Assembly (NCBI RefSeq): GCF_031202265.1 | Contig: NZ_CP100604.1 | Location: 5,500,501 to 5,564,500, forward strand | Length of the DNA: 64,000 nucleotides | DNA from: Bradyrhizobium sp. Ash2021 | GTDB lineage: Bacteria; Pseudomonadota; Alphaproteobacteria; Rhizobiales; Xanthobacteraceae | Reading direction: 5' to 3' | Part shown: positions 25,724 through 35,528 of the stretch, one piece after another | How the letters are laid out: each line of letters starts with the position of its first letter | How positions within the stretch are numbered: position 1 is the stretch's first letter | The notes under the pieces: generated by a model | Database searches by the model: none | Told to the model about the DNA's origin: nothing | What the model saw: only the letters and a program-made list of their open reading frames with translations | Position numbers and translations under genes: made by a program

Positions 25724-26676
25724 CCCTGTCTCCTTTTTGTTGCTTGCCGCTCTCCCCCGAGCGCGGCCCCTGTCCACTGTTAGAACGCCCTGTTATTCCA
25801 GCGCGCGATCAGCAAAAGTGGAACCCGGTTTTGCGTCCGATCGCGCGCCGTTTATTGAAGAGCGCATGATCTGGTCGCCAAACCGCCTACACTTTGGCGG
25901 ATCATGCGCTCGCCGTTTGCCGGCTTGTTGGGATGATCATGACCGATCAAATTTGAAGGGCAGTTTAAGTATCGCGATGAACGGGGTGTAAACGCGCAGC
26001 CCGTGCGGAAAACGCGGAATCGCAGAAGTGCCTGTCTCGCAGGCGTTTGGATGCGATCGCGAAGTTCGGTTTACCTTGCCGCTTCGCCGAACGATAACCA
26101 TCGCGACAACGCCGATGATCGTCATCCCTCATCGGATCGCGGCGAGCCTGATGACCGTCTCCGGCGGATGGTCCCGTGTTCCGAAACGCTCGATGGAAGC
26201 GAGAAGCCGCGGCGTGCCGGGTTCCGGCATTCGCGGGGGCGTATGACGGGGGCTGCGGGGAAATCGCGAGGCGGACCCGAACCGGTCGACGCCTGCAAAC
26301 ACGTCAGAAAGAGATTGGGGAAATCAAGACGCCCGGCGCCAAATGCGCGGCAATCGGAACGGCAGCGTTCCGGGGAACGAGGGCGTCGGCGAACACGTCA
26401 GGATCAGATTTCACTTTGGGGCTCTGGGCCCGGTGAAATTGCGGAGCTCGAGGAGGTCCGCACCGAACGAAGAAAACCTGTTTCTTCTGCCGGACCGGTT
26501 TTGAAAGAGCGAGCTCTTCCGAAATTCGATCCAGCCGTTTGACCTGATGTCTCGCCGACACCCTCTTTCGTCGACCAGAGCCATCCGATTTGGATTTGCT
26601 TGTTTAGAAGCAGATCGTCTTAGGGCTCGTGTGACGTGCCGGCATCAAGCCGCCGGCAATTCGTAAAGAAGCGAGA
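25724..26676. other. Long non-coding stretch between two small genes
   Basis: About 950 bases without a convincing gene. It contains one intergenic repeat (25808-25910). Several short frames at 26003-26561 overlap on both strands and have the Arg/Ser bias of GC-rich non-coding DNA. A small RNA is possible but nothing specific can be shown. Confidence 0.4.
25808..25910. repeat. Intergenic repeat (AGCAAAAGTGGAACCCGGTTTT type)
   Basis: The sequence runs from the GATCAGCAAAAGTGGAACCC region to GGATCATGCGCT, which mirrors AGCGCATGATC in its middle. I recognise the AGCAAAAGTGGAA-CCGGTTTTGCG core from many bradyrhizobial intergenic regions. Only one copy is seen in this window. Confidence 0.6.
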
Positions 26677-26769
26677 TTACTTCTTCTTCTTGGCGACCTT
26701 GCGGGTCTTCTTCGCAGTCTTCTTCACTGCGCTCTTCGCCTTCTTCGCCTTCTTAGCTTTCTTGGCCAT
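26677..26769 (-). CDS. Histone H1-like Lys/Ala micro-protein, 30 residues
   Basis: A 31-codon gene encodes a 30-residue product that starts MAKKAKKAKKAK, continues SAVKKTAKKTRK and ends VAKKKK. More than half the residues are Lys. AGGAGGG lies six bases before the ATG, a near-perfect ribosome binding site. The product resembles the C-terminal tail of histone H1 and bacterial H1-like proteins and could bind DNA or RNA. The composition also matches the tail of the topoisomerase I in this window. The strong ribosome site is the best evidence that it is real; no operon partner is close. Confidence 0.75.
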   Translation of the reverse strand: MAKKAKKAKKAKSAVKKTAKKTRKVAKKKK

Positions 26770-27334
26770 GTTGCCCTCCTGATGTAGTGAGATGGCTTAA
26801 TCGCTGCGTGCACTCGGGAATCGAGATGCACTACATCCCGAATACACCAACACACTCAAAAAAACAGCGTCCCGCTTAAGGAAGTGTTGACACGGCGATG
26901 CCGGAGCGCACGCCGCGTGTTGATGTCAGGCACGACAACGCCTTCGTTCAGCGATGCGAAAAGTGCAGCAAGGACCGACATCTCCGTTTGTCAATATTGC
27001 AGGAAGCGACTGTGTCGCAGCTCTTTCTGCAATTCACATCATCGACGATCGATACGCGATCGACGTCGTTGCGACTCATCAGGGTCGAGCAAAAGCCGCT
27101 TGCGCGGACTCTGAGTCGCAAATTTTGGCAATAAAAAAATTTTCGTGTTCGGGGCGCTAACGTCTCATCGGCGCTCGCCAAAACCGAATTTTTGGACGAA
27201 TCGGCGCGACCGATTCGCGGGGCGCTTCCTGGTCGCGACGATGAATTTTCAGATCGCGACGAACATTCGACGCGCGCTTCGCGTGCGCCGACCGCGATGG
27301 CGGCAGCGATGTCGCCGTCCCGTTACGGGACGTT
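26770..27334. other. Gap upstream of the micro-protein, downstream of gatB
   Basis: About 565 bases. The part near 26770-26880 is AT-rich and should hold the micro-protein promoter. Frames around 26880-27180 on both strands are short, overlap each other and have no motif. A hairpin CGTCCCGTTACGGGACG at about 27316-27332 directly follows the gatB stop and may end that operon, although no T run follows. Confidence 0.4.
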
Positions 27335-28813
27335 TCAGATGCCGAGCTTGGTCTTGAGCAGAACGTTGACGGCCTTCGGATCGACCTTGCCGCCCGACGC
27401 TTTCATGACCTGACCGACAAACCATTGGATCGCCGCCGGCTTGGCTTTCGCCTGCTCGACCTTGTCCGGATTGGCAGCGATGATGTCGTCGACTACCTTC
27501 TCGATCGCGCCGAGATCGGTGACCTGTTTCATGCCGCGCGCCTCGACCAGCGCGCGCGGGTCGCCGCCTTCCTGCCAGACGATCTCGAACAAATCTTTTG
27601 CGATTTTCCCGGAGATCGTGCCGTCGCCGATCAGGTCGACGATGGCGGCGAGCTGCACTGCGGACACCGGAGAGCCCGTAATGTCCCGGCCCTCCTTGTT
27701 GAGACGCCCGAACAGCTCGTTGATCACCCAATTGGCGGCGAGTTTGCCGTCGCGGGCCTGGTCGGCGAGCTTTGCCAGCACGGTTTCGTAGAAGTCCGCG
27801 CTCTCGCGTTCGGCCACCAGCACGCTGGCGTCATAGGGCGACAGTCCGAAGCCCGCGATGAAGCGCGCCTTCTTCTGGTCCGGCAATTCCGGCAGCTCCG
27901 CCTTCAGCGCGGCGACATAGGCTTCGCTGAATTCGAGCGGCAGCAAATCGGGATCCGGGAAATAACGGTAGTCGTGCGCCTCTTCCTTGGAACGCATCGA
28001 GCGCGTCTCGCCCTTGTTGGGGTCGTAGAGGCGCGTTTCCTGGTCGATGGTGCCGCCGTCCTCGATGATCTCGATCTGACGCCGCGCCTCATACTCGATC
28101 GCCTGCCCGATGAAGTTGATCGAGTTCATGTTCTTGATCTCGCAGCGGGTGCCGAGCGGCCCGCCCACCTTGCGCACGGAGACGTTGACGTCGGCCCGCA
28201 AGGACCCCTTCTCCATGTCGCCGTCGCAGGTGCCGAGATAGCGCAGGATCGAACGCAGCTTTGTCACATAGGCCTTGGCCTGCTCGGCGTCGCGGATGTC
28301 AGGCTTGGAAACGATCTCCATCAGCGCCACGCCGGAGCGGTTCAGATCGACAAACGACATCGACGGCGACTGGTCGTGCAACAACTTGGCGGCGTCCTGC
28401 TCCAGGTGCAACCGCTCGATGCCGATGGTGGCGGTCTTGCCGCCGTCGAGTTCGACCGTGACCTCGCCCTCGCCGACAACAGGCGACTTGTACTGGCTGA
28501 TCTGGTAGCCCTGCGGCGAGTCCGGGTAGAAATAGTTCTTGCGGTCGAACACCGAGCGCAGATTGATTTTTGCGTTGAGCCCGAGCCCGGTGCGGACCGC
28601 CTGGCGGACGCATTCCTCGTTGATCACGGGCAGCATGCCTGGCATCGCCGCGTCGACCAGCGACACATGGGTGTTCGGCTCGCCGCCGAATTCAGTCGAG
28701 GCGCCGGAAAACAGTTTTGATTTCGAGGTGACCTGGGCGTGGACTTCCAGCCCGATCACCATTTCCCAGTCGCCGGTGGCGCCTTTGATCAGCTTGTGCG
28801 TCGCCGTACTCAT
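27335..28813 (-). CDS. gatB: Asp/Glu-tRNA(Asn/Gln) amidotransferase subunit B
   Basis: GatB with GatA and GatC converts misacylated Glu-tRNA(Gln) and Asp-tRNA(Asn) to the correct forms; GatB holds the tRNA and the kinase site. The 492-residue protein starts [20 protein letters not shown] and has the signature [17 protein letters not shown]. Further conserved parts are [18 protein letters not shown] and [14 protein letters not shown] YqeY-like helical C-terminus follows. The ATG overlaps the stop of the small upstream gene by four bases (ATGA), so it is translated as the last gene of the gatC-to-gatB run. Confidence 0.97.
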   Translation of the reverse strand: MSTATHKLIKGATGDWEMVIGLEVHAQVTSKSKLFSGASTEFGGEPNTHVSLVDAAMPGMLPVINEECVRQAVRTGLGLNAKINLRSVFDRKNYFYPDSPQGYQISQYKSPVVGEGEVTVELDGGKTATIGIERLHLEQDAAKLLHDQSPSMSFVDLNRSGVALMEIVSKPDIRDAEQAKAYVTKLRSILRYLGTCDGDMEKGSLRADVNVSVRKVGGPLGTRCEIKNMNSINFIGQAIEYEARRQIEIIEDGGTIDQETRLYDPNKGETRSMRSKEEAHDYRYFPDPDLLPLEFSEAYVAALKAELPELPDQKKARFIAGFGLSPYDASVLVAERESADFYETVLAKLADQARDGKLAANWVINELFGRLNKEGRDITGSPVSAVQLAAIVDLIGDGTISGKIAKDLFEIVWQEGGDPRALVEARGMKQVTDLGAIEKVVDDIIAANPDKVEQAKAKPAAIQWFVGQVMKASGGKVDPKAVNVLLKTKLGI

Positions 28814-29109
28814 GTCTTTCCACCTCCGAGCAGCGCGGAAGCGATCCGCTCCCATTCGGTTTCAAGAGAATCCTTCGCGGCCGGCTGACCGGCCTGCCGG
28901 TACCAGTATCCGGCATTGCCGAGATCGCCCTCGACGCGATGCAGATAGGCATGAACCCACGCGGCTTCCGCCGTCTCTTCGTTCATCACGATCTTGTGCG
29001 CCTGGTCCCATTGGCCCTTGGCGGCCCACCACAATGCGGCCAGCGGCGGCACGAGACCGGGCGCAGGCGCTGCGCCCGACAGGCTGGCTCTGAAATCCGC
29101 GACGCTCAC
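28810..29109 (-). CDS. Small unknown protein between gatA and gatB
   Basis: The frame runs from a GTG at 29109 that overlaps the gatA stop by four bases (GTGA) to a stop that overlaps the gatB start by four bases (ATGA). It encodes 99 residues starting [12 protein letters not shown]. The middle ([18 protein letters not shown] and [22 protein letters not shown]) looks like a single helical-repeat unit of TPR or Sel1 style. Being locked between gatA and gatB by overlaps on both sides, it is surely translated with them. Its function is unknown. Confidence 0.85.
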   Translation of the reverse strand: MSVADFRASLSGAAPAPGLVPPLAALWWAAKGQWDQAHKIVMNEETAEAAWVHAYLHRVEGDLGNAGYWYRQAGQPAAKDSLETEWERIASALLGGGKT

Positions 29110-30578
29110 CACCACCTCGGCGGCGTAAACCGCCCCGCCGCCTGCTCGACGACTTCGCCGAGCGAGAACAGCGTCTCTTCATCGAAGGGGCGACCGATCA
29201 GTTGCAGCCCGAGCGGCAGGCCCTGGGCATCCTTGCCGGCGGGAACGGCGATCCCCGGCAGCCCCGCCATGTTCACGGTCACCGTAAAAATGTCGTTGAG
29301 GTACATCTCGACCGGATCGGCGCCCTTCTCGCCGACGCCGAACGCCGCCGACGGCGTCGCCGGCGTCAGGATCGCGTTGATGCCTTTGGCAAAGCAATCC
29401 TCAAAGTCTTTCTTGATCAGCGTCCGCACCTTTTGTGCACGCAGATAATAGGCGTCGTAATAGCCGGCGGAGAGCACATAGGTGCCGATCATGACGCGGC
29501 GGCGGACTTCGGCGCCAAAACCCTCGGCGCGGGTGTTCTCGTACATCTCGCCAATGCTGCGGCCGGGCACGCGCAGGCCGTAGCGGACGCCGTCGTAGCG
29601 CGCGAGATTCGACGAAGCTTCCGCGGGCGCCACGATGTAATAGGCGGGCAGCGCGTATTTGGTGTGCGGCAGCGATACCTCGACCAGTTCGGCGCCGGCG
29701 GCCTTCAGCCAGGCCCCACCCTCGCTCCAGAGCTTTTCGATCTCGGCCGGCATGCCGTCGAGGCGATATTCCCTCGGGATTCCGATCTTCATCCCCTTCA
29801 CGGATTTTCCGATCGACGCCTCGTAGTCCGGCACCGCGCGGTTCACCGAGGTGGTGTCCTTGGGATCATGGCCCGCCATCGAGCGCATCAGGATCGCGGA
29901 ATCGCGCACCGTGCGCGCGATCGGACCTGCCTGGTCGAGCGAGGACGCGAACGCGACGATGCCCCAGCGCGAGCAGCGGCCGTAGGTCGGTTTCACGCCG
30001 ACGGTCGCGGTGAACGCCGCGGGCTGGCGGATCGAGCCGCCGGTATCGGTCGCGGTGGCGCCCATGCAGAGCAGTGCTGCGACCGCCGACGCCGATCCGC
30101 CGGACGAGCCGCCCGGCACCAGCGTGGTGTTGGAGCCCTCGCGCCGCCACGGATTGACCACCGGGCCGAAGCACGAGGTCTCGTTCGACGAGCCCATCGC
30201 GAATTCGTCATTGTTGAGCTTGCCCAGCATGACCGCACCGTCGCGCCACAGCTGCGAGGTCACGGTGGATTCATAGGGCGGTACGAAATTGACCAGGATT
30301 TTTGAGCACGCGGTGGTGCGGACATCTTTGGTCGCGAACAGATCCTTGATGCCGAGCGGAATGCCCGCGAGCGGCCCGCCCTCACCCTTTGCGATCCTGG
30401 CATCAATCGCGCGCGCCATGGCGCGGGCCTGATCCGGCGTTTCCAGCACGAACGCATTGAGCGAGCGCGCCGCCTCGATCGCGGCGAGATGCGCGTCGGT
30501 CAGTTCAAGCGAGGTAAAAGACTTGTTCGCGAGGCCATTCCTGGCCTCGGCGATCGTCATCGATATCAAATCGGTCAT
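29106..30578 (-). CDS. gatA: Asp/Glu-tRNA(Asn/Gln) amidotransferase subunit A
   Basis: GatA is the amidase subunit that frees ammonia from glutamine for the transamidation. The 490-residue protein carries the amidase signature: catalytic Lys in [13 protein letters not shown] near residue 78 and the Ser pair in [15 protein letters not shown] with GSIRQPAAF. Length is standard. The ATG overlaps the preceding 68-residue gene by four bases and the stop overlaps the next small gene by four bases, so this part of the gat operon is tightly coupled. Confidence 0.97.
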   Translation of the reverse strand: MTDLISMTIAEARNGLANKSFTSLELTDAHLAAIEAARSLNAFVLETPDQARAMARAIDARIAKGEGGPLAGIPLGIKDLFATKDVRTTACSKILVNFVPPYESTVTSQLWRDGAVMLGKLNNDEFAMGSSNETSCFGPVVNPWRREGSNTTLVPGGSSGGSASAVAALLCMGATATDTGGSIRQPAAFTATVGVKPTYGRCSRWGIVAFASSLDQAGPIARTVRDSAILMRSMAGHDPKDTTSVNRAVPDYEASIGKSVKGMKIGIPREYRLDGMPAEIEKLWSEGGAWLKAAGAELVEVSLPHTKYALPAYYIVAPAEASSNLARYDGVRYGLRVPGRSIGEMYENTRAEGFGAEVRRRVMIGTYVLSAGYYDAYYLRAQKVRTLIKKDFEDCFAKGINAILTPATPSAAFGVGEKGADPVEMYLNDIFTVTVNMAGLPGIAVPAGKDAQGLPLGLQLIGRPFDEETLFSLGEVVEQAAGRFTPPRWW

Positions 30579-30781
30579 TTATTGATCGGGCTGCAGAAGA
30601 ACGGAGAGAGCGTCTTGTCGTTGGCAGGATCGTTGGCGCGCGCCTTGTCGGCGGCCTCGAGCTGGTCGAGCACAGCATCCATCGCCTTGTCGGGATCGGC
30701 GGCCTTGCCCTGCCGCTCCATCGCGTCGAGGTAGTTCATATAGGCCTGATAGGCCTTTTCATCGTCGCAGAGCATGCACAT
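30575..30781 (-). CDS. Small acidic unknown protein between gatC and gatA
   Basis: From the ATG at 30781 the product has 68 residues and starts [20 protein letters not shown]. It continues as a charged helix ([18 protein letters not shown]) and ends in FFCSPINK. A CxxC pair is present at residues 2-5. The stop overlaps the gatA start (ATGA). The frame is open 17 codons upstream, but that part lies in the intergenic repeat. It looks like a real co-translated gene of unknown function. Confidence 0.75.
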   Translation of the reverse strand: MCMLCDDEKAYQAYMNYLDAMERQGKAADPDKAMDAVLDQLEAADKARANDPANDKTLSPFFCSPINK

Positions 30782-30797
30782 CGCTGAAACTCTATTG

Positions 30798-30850
30798 TTT
30801 GACGCGTTTTCTTCACGCGAACCGGTAGCCACTTCGCTCGAAAACGCTAT
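30798..30850. repeat. Intergenic repeat (TTTGACGCGTTTTCTT type), copy 1
   Basis: TTTGACGCGTTTTCTTCACG begins the element, which continues with an ACCGGT core and ends CGCTCGAAAACGCTAT. It lies between gatC and the small gene. A second copy in the other orientation is at 43486-43536, and a degenerate one is near 11438-11494. Confidence 0.75.
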
Positions 30851-30853
30851 GAA

Positions 30854-31141
30854 CTACTCGACGACCTTCGGCACCAGAAAGAAATGGTCCTGCGTTTCCG
30901 GCGCATTCCTCACGACAGCGTCCGCGATCTCGCCGTCATTGACCAGGTCGGGACGCTTCTTCATTTCCATCGGCGTCACCGACGTCATCGGCTCGACGCC
31001 GTCGACATTCACTTCCGAAAGCTGCTCCACAAAGGCCAGCATTGCATTCAGTTCGCCCTGCAGATGGGGAACTTCGGCCTCGGTGACCGCGATCCGCGCA
31101 AGATGCGCGATGCGGCGGACGGTCGTGGCGTCGACGGACAT
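30854..31141 (-). CDS. gatC: Asp/Glu-tRNA(Asn/Gln) amidotransferase subunit C
   Basis: GatC is the small subunit that ties GatA to GatB. The 95-residue protein starts [20 protein letters not shown] and has the conserved end [14 protein letters not shown] and the middle [20 protein letters not shown]. The frame is open to 31300, but the standard start is at 31141. It is the first gene of gatC - small gene - gatA - small gene - gatB. Confidence 0.95.
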   Translation of the reverse strand: MSVDATTVRRIAHLARIAVTEAEVPHLQGELNAMLAFVEQLSEVNVDGVEPMTSVTPMEMKKRPDLVNDGEIADAVVRNAPETQDHFFLVPKVVE

Positions 31142-31313
31142 AATATAGGGCCTCTGGGCAGTAAAATCAGCCCGCCGTATAGCAGAGGCTGCTTTTGCAC
31201 CGCAACCATGAGAACATGGTCCAGGCGCCCGGTTACCCGCCATTCCTGGAATCCGCCGGCCCACGTGCCCGCACGCCTCAGGCGCCCCAAAACGCGTCAT
31301 CCGCGGAAGCGCG

Positions 31314-32288
31314 TTACTCGATCACCTCGTCGGCCGTGAACAGCAGGTTGGGCGGCACCGTAATTCCGAGCTCTCTCGCGGTCTTGAGGTTGAAGACCAT
31401 TTGAAACGTCGTGGGCTGCTCTACCGGCAGATCGTCGGGCCTCTCGCCTTTCAGGATTCGTCCTGCATAGGCACCCATTCGGCGATAGACGGCGGCAAGG
31501 CTCGGTCCATAACTCATGAGCCCACCGGCATTGGAAAACTCGTTCTCAAAATAGATCGTGGGCACCTTGTCGCGCGCCGCCGTCGCCACCAGTTGCGCGC
31601 GCCGGCTATCGAAGAACGGGTCGGCCGCAACGATCAGCCCATCTGTTTTCGACGCCACAATGGCCGCAAACGCCGCCTCGATCTCATCGACATTGCTGGC
31701 GTTGAGGATCGAAAGCTGCACGCCTTTCGCCCTTGCCGCTTCCGGGGCCCCGCGAACCGAAGGCTCGGCTGTCGGGCTGTTCGGATTGACCAGCAGGGCA
31801 ATCGTTTTGGCGTTGGGAATGAGTTCGCAAAGCAACTCAAGCCGCTTTGGGGTCAGCTGGGTGAAGAGAACGCTAACGCCCGTGGCATTGCCGCCGGGCC
31901 GGGCGAGACTGGCGACCAACCCGGCTTCCACGGCGTCGTTCCCAACCTCAAAAACGATCGGGATGCTGGATGTAGCATTTTTCGCGGCTTTCGCCGGCGG
32001 CGGACCAAAGGCCGCGATCAGATCGACCTTGAGCCCGACGAGGTCGGCAGCAAGACCCGGCAGCCGGTCATAACGCCCCTCAGCCCAGCGGTACTCGACC
32101 GCCACGTTCTGCCCCTCGGCAAAACCGAATTCTTTCAGCCCCTGCAGAAATGGGTCGGCACTCGGCACATAACCGGGAGCGGCAAAGTGAAGATAGCCGA
32201 CAACCGGCATCGGCTTGCGCTGCCCGTAGGCAGCCAGTGGCCACATCAAAGCGCCACCGGCAATGGTTATGAATTTCCGCCGCTGCAT
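31314..32288 (-). CDS. ABC transporter substrate-binding protein (DUF534/TrpX-like)
   Basis: The 324-residue product is a periplasmic binding protein of the type seen with small-molecule ABC importers. The signal peptide has an RRKFI motif ([20 protein letters not shown]), so export may use the Tat route. The mature part shows the family pattern [60 protein letters not shown] and [12 protein letters not shown]. No permease or ATPase gene is next to it, so it is an orphan. The frame continues upstream into the neighbouring gene, but the signal peptide fixes the start. Confidence 0.9.
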   Translation of the reverse strand: MQRRKFITIAGGALMWPLAAYGQRKPMPVVGYLHFAAPGYVPSADPFLQGLKEFGFAEGQNVAVEYRWAEGRYDRLPGLAADLVGLKVDLIAAFGPPPAKAAKNATSSIPIVFEVGNDAVEAGLVASLARPGGNATGVSVLFTQLTPKRLELLCELIPNAKTIALLVNPNSPTAEPSVRGAPEAARAKGVQLSILNASNVDEIEAAFAAIVASKTDGLIVAADPFFDSRRAQLVATAARDKVPTIYFENEFSNAGGLMSYGPSLAAVYRRMGAYAGRILKGERPDDLPVEQPTTFQMVFNLKTARELGITVPPNLLFTADEVIE

Positions 32289-32410
32289 CGACGTAACGGC
32301 TAACAGGTCGCGACACGGCGTGCACCAGAAATCATACGTTCGATCCCGGATGAAACACGCGAGATGCTCGGCGCTAGCAGCACAGCGCCGACATGCGTGC
32401 CAGCGGAAAC

Positions 32411-33487
32411 CTAGCCCGCCATCTGGCTCAAGCGCGCCAGCGCGCTGCCGGCGAGCGCCCGGGTCAGCTCGGCGGCCGGCATTTCGCGCCCCAATCGCAC
32501 CGCCTGGCCGGCCCACAGGTTGGTGAAATCGACCTTGCCGTGCTTTTCGGCGGCCGCTTTCAGCGGTCCGAGCGCGGTGGCGGAATGCGGAAAGGCCGGA
32601 GCGTCCGGCGAGATCGGGCCGACTTCGCGCATCACGCGGTTGGCGACGCCGCGCGCGGGCCGCCCGGTCATGACATTGGTAATGACGGTGGAATCGTCGC
32701 GCGCCTGGGCCAGCGCGATCCGCGCCGAGGCAATCACCTTCGATTCCGGGCAGCGCAGATATGCGCTGCCGATCTGCACGCCCGAGGCGCCAAGCGCAAA
32801 CGCCGCCGCGATACCGCGACCGTCGGCGATGCCACCGGCCGCGATCACCGGCACCTTCACCGCATCGACCACCTGCGGCACCAGCGCGAAGGTACCGGGC
32901 TGTTCGGCGATGTTGACGGTCAGGAACATGCCGCGATGGCCGCCGGCTTCGGCGCCCTGCGCGATGATGACGTCGGCGCCGTTCTCCTCGAGCCAGATCG
33001 CCTCTCTCACGATGGTCGCCGACGACATCACGAGGGCGCCGGCCGCTTTGACGCGCTTGAGCAGCGCGGCATCCGGCAAGCCGAAATGGAAGCTGACGAC
33101 TTCCGGCTTCAACTCCTCCACCAGCGCGCACATCGCCTCGTCAAACGGCGCGCGGTTGGCGGCATTGACGGGTGCTGCGGGATCGAGGCCCAACTCCTTG
33201 TAGTAAGGCCCAAGCCGCGCCTTCCAGCCGGCTTCGCGCGCCGGGTCGGCATCGACCGGCGTGTGGCAGAAGAAGTTCATATTGACGGGTGCTGCTACGC
33301 GCTGGCGGATAATGTTGATCTGCTCGCGGGCCTTCTCCACGGACAGCATCGCGCACGGCAACGAGCCCAGCGCCCCGCCCTGCGCCGCCGCGATCACGAG
33401 CTCGGCATCCATGATCCCGGCCATCGGCGCCAGCACGATCGGAAACTCGGTCTTGAAAAGGTCGATAATTCGGCGGTCTGGCCACAT
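32411..33487 (-). CDS. Nitronate monooxygenase-like flavoprotein
   Basis: This FMN enzyme type oxidises nitronates such as propionate 3-nitronate. The 358-residue TIM barrel starts MWPDRRIIDLFKTEFPIVLA, has PMAGIMDAELVIAAAQGGA and the FMN loops VIIAQGAEAGGHRG and VIAAGGIADGRGIAAAFALG. The frame also has a GTG four codons earlier. It lies six codons behind a second gene of the same family (33506-34486) on the same strand, so the pair is probably co-transcribed. Confidence 0.88.
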   Translation of the reverse strand: MWPDRRIIDLFKTEFPIVLAPMAGIMDAELVIAAAQGGALGSLPCAMLSVEKAREQINIIRQRVAAPVNMNFFCHTPVDADPAREAGWKARLGPYYKELGLDPAAPVNAANRAPFDEAMCALVEELKPEVVSFHFGLPDAALLKRVKAAGALVMSSATIVREAIWLEENGADVIIAQGAEAGGHRGMFLTVNIAEQPGTFALVPQVVDAVKVPVIAAGGIADGRGIAAAFALGASGVQIGSAYLRCPESKVIASARIALAQARDDSTVITNVMTGRPARGVANRVMREVGPISPDAPAFPHSATALGPLKAAAEKHGKVDFTNLWAGQAVRLGREMPAAELTRALAGSALARLSQMAG

Positions 33488-33505
33488 GGTTTGTCTCACG
33501 ATCTT

Positions 33506-34486
33506 TCAGGCGACAGAGGCGATGGAGTTACGCCGGCCCTGCAACGTTTGCTCGGCTTCGGCGACAATGCGGCCGACGATCTCTGCAGCCGGTGGAATAT
33601 CATGGATCAGCCCAACGGACTCACCGGCAAACACGGCGGCGACATCGAAATTGCCCGCGGCCTTCGCCGCCGCATACTCCACGGTCACCTCGTCCACGCG
33701 CTGCATCAGCTCGATCTCGCGGCCGGTCCAGCGCCGGAGATGGTCGTTGGAAAGCGCGCGCGCGGTGAACGGCGCCGGCCACATCAGCTTGCGCGACCAG
33801 TCGAACACGACGCCGCGCACGGTCTCACCGCTGTTCGCCGCGCGTATCCGCTGCTTGGCCTCCTCGGCGCCGTCGGCCTCGATGCTGGCATAGAACCGCG
33901 TCCCGATCAGCACGCCCGATGCCCCCAGCATCATCATCGCCGCGAGGCCGCGTCCATCCGCGATGCCGCCGGCGGCAACCACCGGCACGCGGCCGGCCGC
34001 GAGATCGACGATCGCGGGCACGATGTCGATCGTGGTGCGCGACGCGCCGTGCCCGCCGGCTTCGGTGCCCTGCGCGATTAAAATATCCGCCCCGGCATCG
34101 AGTGCCTGTCTCGCCATGTCCTCGCTCTGCACCTGGCAGATCAGCAAGCTCCGCGCCGCCTTGATCTTTGGCGCGAACGGCGCGGGATCGCCGAACGACA
34201 ACATGATCGCGCGCGGTCGCGCTTCGAGTGTGATGTCGAGCAGCTCGGGCTGCTTCGCCAGGCTCCAGGTGATGAAGCCGACGCCGAACGGTCCGGCAAA
34301 CCCCTTCAGCTTCGCGGTCTCCGCCTCGAGCCGCGTTCTGTCTCCATAACCGCCGCCCAAAATACCGAAGCCACCGGCGTCACTGACCGCCCTCACCAGC
34401 CGGCTGCCGGAGATCGTGTCCATCGGCGCCAAGAGGATCGGGTGTCGAATACCCAGCCGTGCCGTCAATTCGGTGCTGATCGCCAT
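33506..34486 (-). CDS. Second nitronate monooxygenase-like flavoprotein
   Basis: The 326-residue protein is a paralogue of its neighbour. It shows HPILLAPMDTISGSRLVRAV at the start and the same FMN-binding loops DILIAQGTEAGGHG and VVAAGGIADGRGLAAMMMLG. It is the first gene after the shared promoter with the divergent LysR regulator, which fits regulation by that protein. The exact substrate cannot be read from the sequence; flavoproteins of this family also include 2-nitropropane dioxygenases and enoyl reductases (FabK). Confidence 0.88.
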   Translation of the reverse strand: MAISTELTARLGIRHPILLAPMDTISGSRLVRAVSDAGGFGILGGGYGDRTRLEAETAKLKGFAGPFGVGFITWSLAKQPELLDITLEARPRAIMLSFGDPAPFAPKIKAARSLLICQVQSEDMARQALDAGADILIAQGTEAGGHGASRTTIDIVPAIVDLAAGRVPVVAAGGIADGRGLAAMMMLGASGVLIGTRFYASIEADGAEEAKQRIRAANSGETVRGVVFDWSRKLMWPAPFTARALSNDHLRRWTGREIELMQRVDEVTVEYAAAKAAGNFDVAAVFAGESVGLIHDIPPAAEIVGRIVAEAEQTLQGRRNSIASVA

Positions 34487-34529
34487 GCGATGGCTCCCTG
34501 TTCTGGACAGCCAGTCTAGGGGAGTCTAC

Positions 34530-34548
34530 TATTCTCTGAAAATGAATA
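34530..34548. promoter_or_regulatory. Candidate LysR operator between the regulator and the nitronate monooxygenase gene
   Basis: TATTC and GAATA form an inverted pair separated by nine bases in the 105-base divergent gap. This resembles the interrupted dyads bound by LysR-type regulators. Confidence 0.45.
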
Positions 34549-34591
34549 CTAGAGAACGCTGCCATCTCGCAATTGAAACGGAGCTACCCCC

Positions 34592-35482
34592 GTGGAATTG
34601 ACCGATCTCATGACTTTTTCCACGGTCGCGCGTCTCGGCGGCATCACCCGCGCCGCCGACGAACTCAACACCGTGCAATCCAACGTCACCCAACGCGTGA
34701 AGGCGCTGGAAGCCGAGATCGGCACCGCGCTGTTCGAGCGGCACAGCCGCGGCATGACGCTGACCGGCGCCGGCCGGCGCCTGTTGCCCTATGCGCAGCG
34801 CATGGCCGCGCTGTCGCGCGAGGCGGTGCTGGCCGCACGCGACGATGGCGAGCCGAAGGGACCGCTCTCGATCGGCTCAATGGAGACGACCGCCGCGGTG
34901 CGACTGCCCGCGCTGCTCGCTGCATTTCACCGGCGTTATCCGGCGGTGCGGTTGACACTGCGGACGGCGCCGACCGCCGATCTGGTCGCCGCCATGCTCG
35001 ACGGCACGCTGGATGGCGCCTTCGTCGCCGGTCCGATCGAGCATGCCGAACTCAGCGCCGTAACCGCGTTCAGGGAAGAACTCGTGCTGGTCACCGCGCG
35101 GCGATGGACCAGCCTTGCCGCCTTGCGTGCCGGCACGCCCGAGTCAGGCCCGACCGCGCTGGTGTTCCGCACCGGCTGCACCTACCGGCAACGGCTCGAA
35201 CAGGTGTTTTCGGAATTCGGCTGGCCGTCCGCCGCCCGCTTCGAACTGGGAACGCTCGACGGCATGATCGGCTGCGTCGCCGCCGACATGGGCGTGACGC
35301 TGCTGCCCCGCGCCGTGGTCGAGCGCGACCATGTCAACCGCGACATCAGCATTCACGCGCTCGCAGCGTCGCAGTCACGTGTCGACACGCTCTTCATCCA
35401 GCGCCGCAGCGCGCACCAATACAGTGCGCTGCAGGGGTTTGTTACTTGCCTGGAGAGAAGCGAAGAGGTCATCGCGGCCTGA
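34592..35482 (+). CDS. LysR-family transcriptional regulator
   Basis: The 296-residue protein has a winged helix at its N-terminus (LMTFSTVARLGGITRAADEL, then NTVQSNVTQRVKALEAEIGT) and a substrate-binding domain of two alpha/beta lobes. The start is a GTG preceded by GGAG. It is divergent from the two nitronate monooxygenase-like genes and is likely to control them in response to a small ligand. It is 46 bases from an acetyltransferase gene on the same strand. Confidence 0.92.
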   Translation: MELTDLMTFSTVARLGGITRAADELNTVQSNVTQRVKALEAEIGTALFERHSRGMTLTGAGRRLLPYAQRMAALSREAVLAARDDGEPKGPLSIGSMETTAAVRLPALLAAFHRRYPAVRLTLRTAPTADLVAAMLDGTLDGAFVAGPIEHAELSAVTAFREELVLVTARRWTSLAALRAGTPESGPTALVFRTGCTYRQRLEQVFSEFGWPSAARFELGTLDGMIGCVAADMGVTLLPRAVVERDHVNRDISIHALAASQSRVDTLFIQRRSAHQYSALQGFVTCLERSEEVIAA

Positions 35483-35528
35483 CCCTCCGCACGACCGGCA
35501 CTGACTTCATTTGCTGCGCGAGCCACTG

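Noticed and set aside
32289..33131. N-terminal 281 codons of a longer frame joined to the ABC substrate-binding protein
   Set aside because: This part is a shifted-frame shadow of the nitronate monooxygenase gene; the signal peptide at 32288 marks the true start.
32393..34081. A 562-codon plus-strand frame
   Set aside because: It is antisense to the two nitronate monooxygenase-like genes and has no motif of its own.
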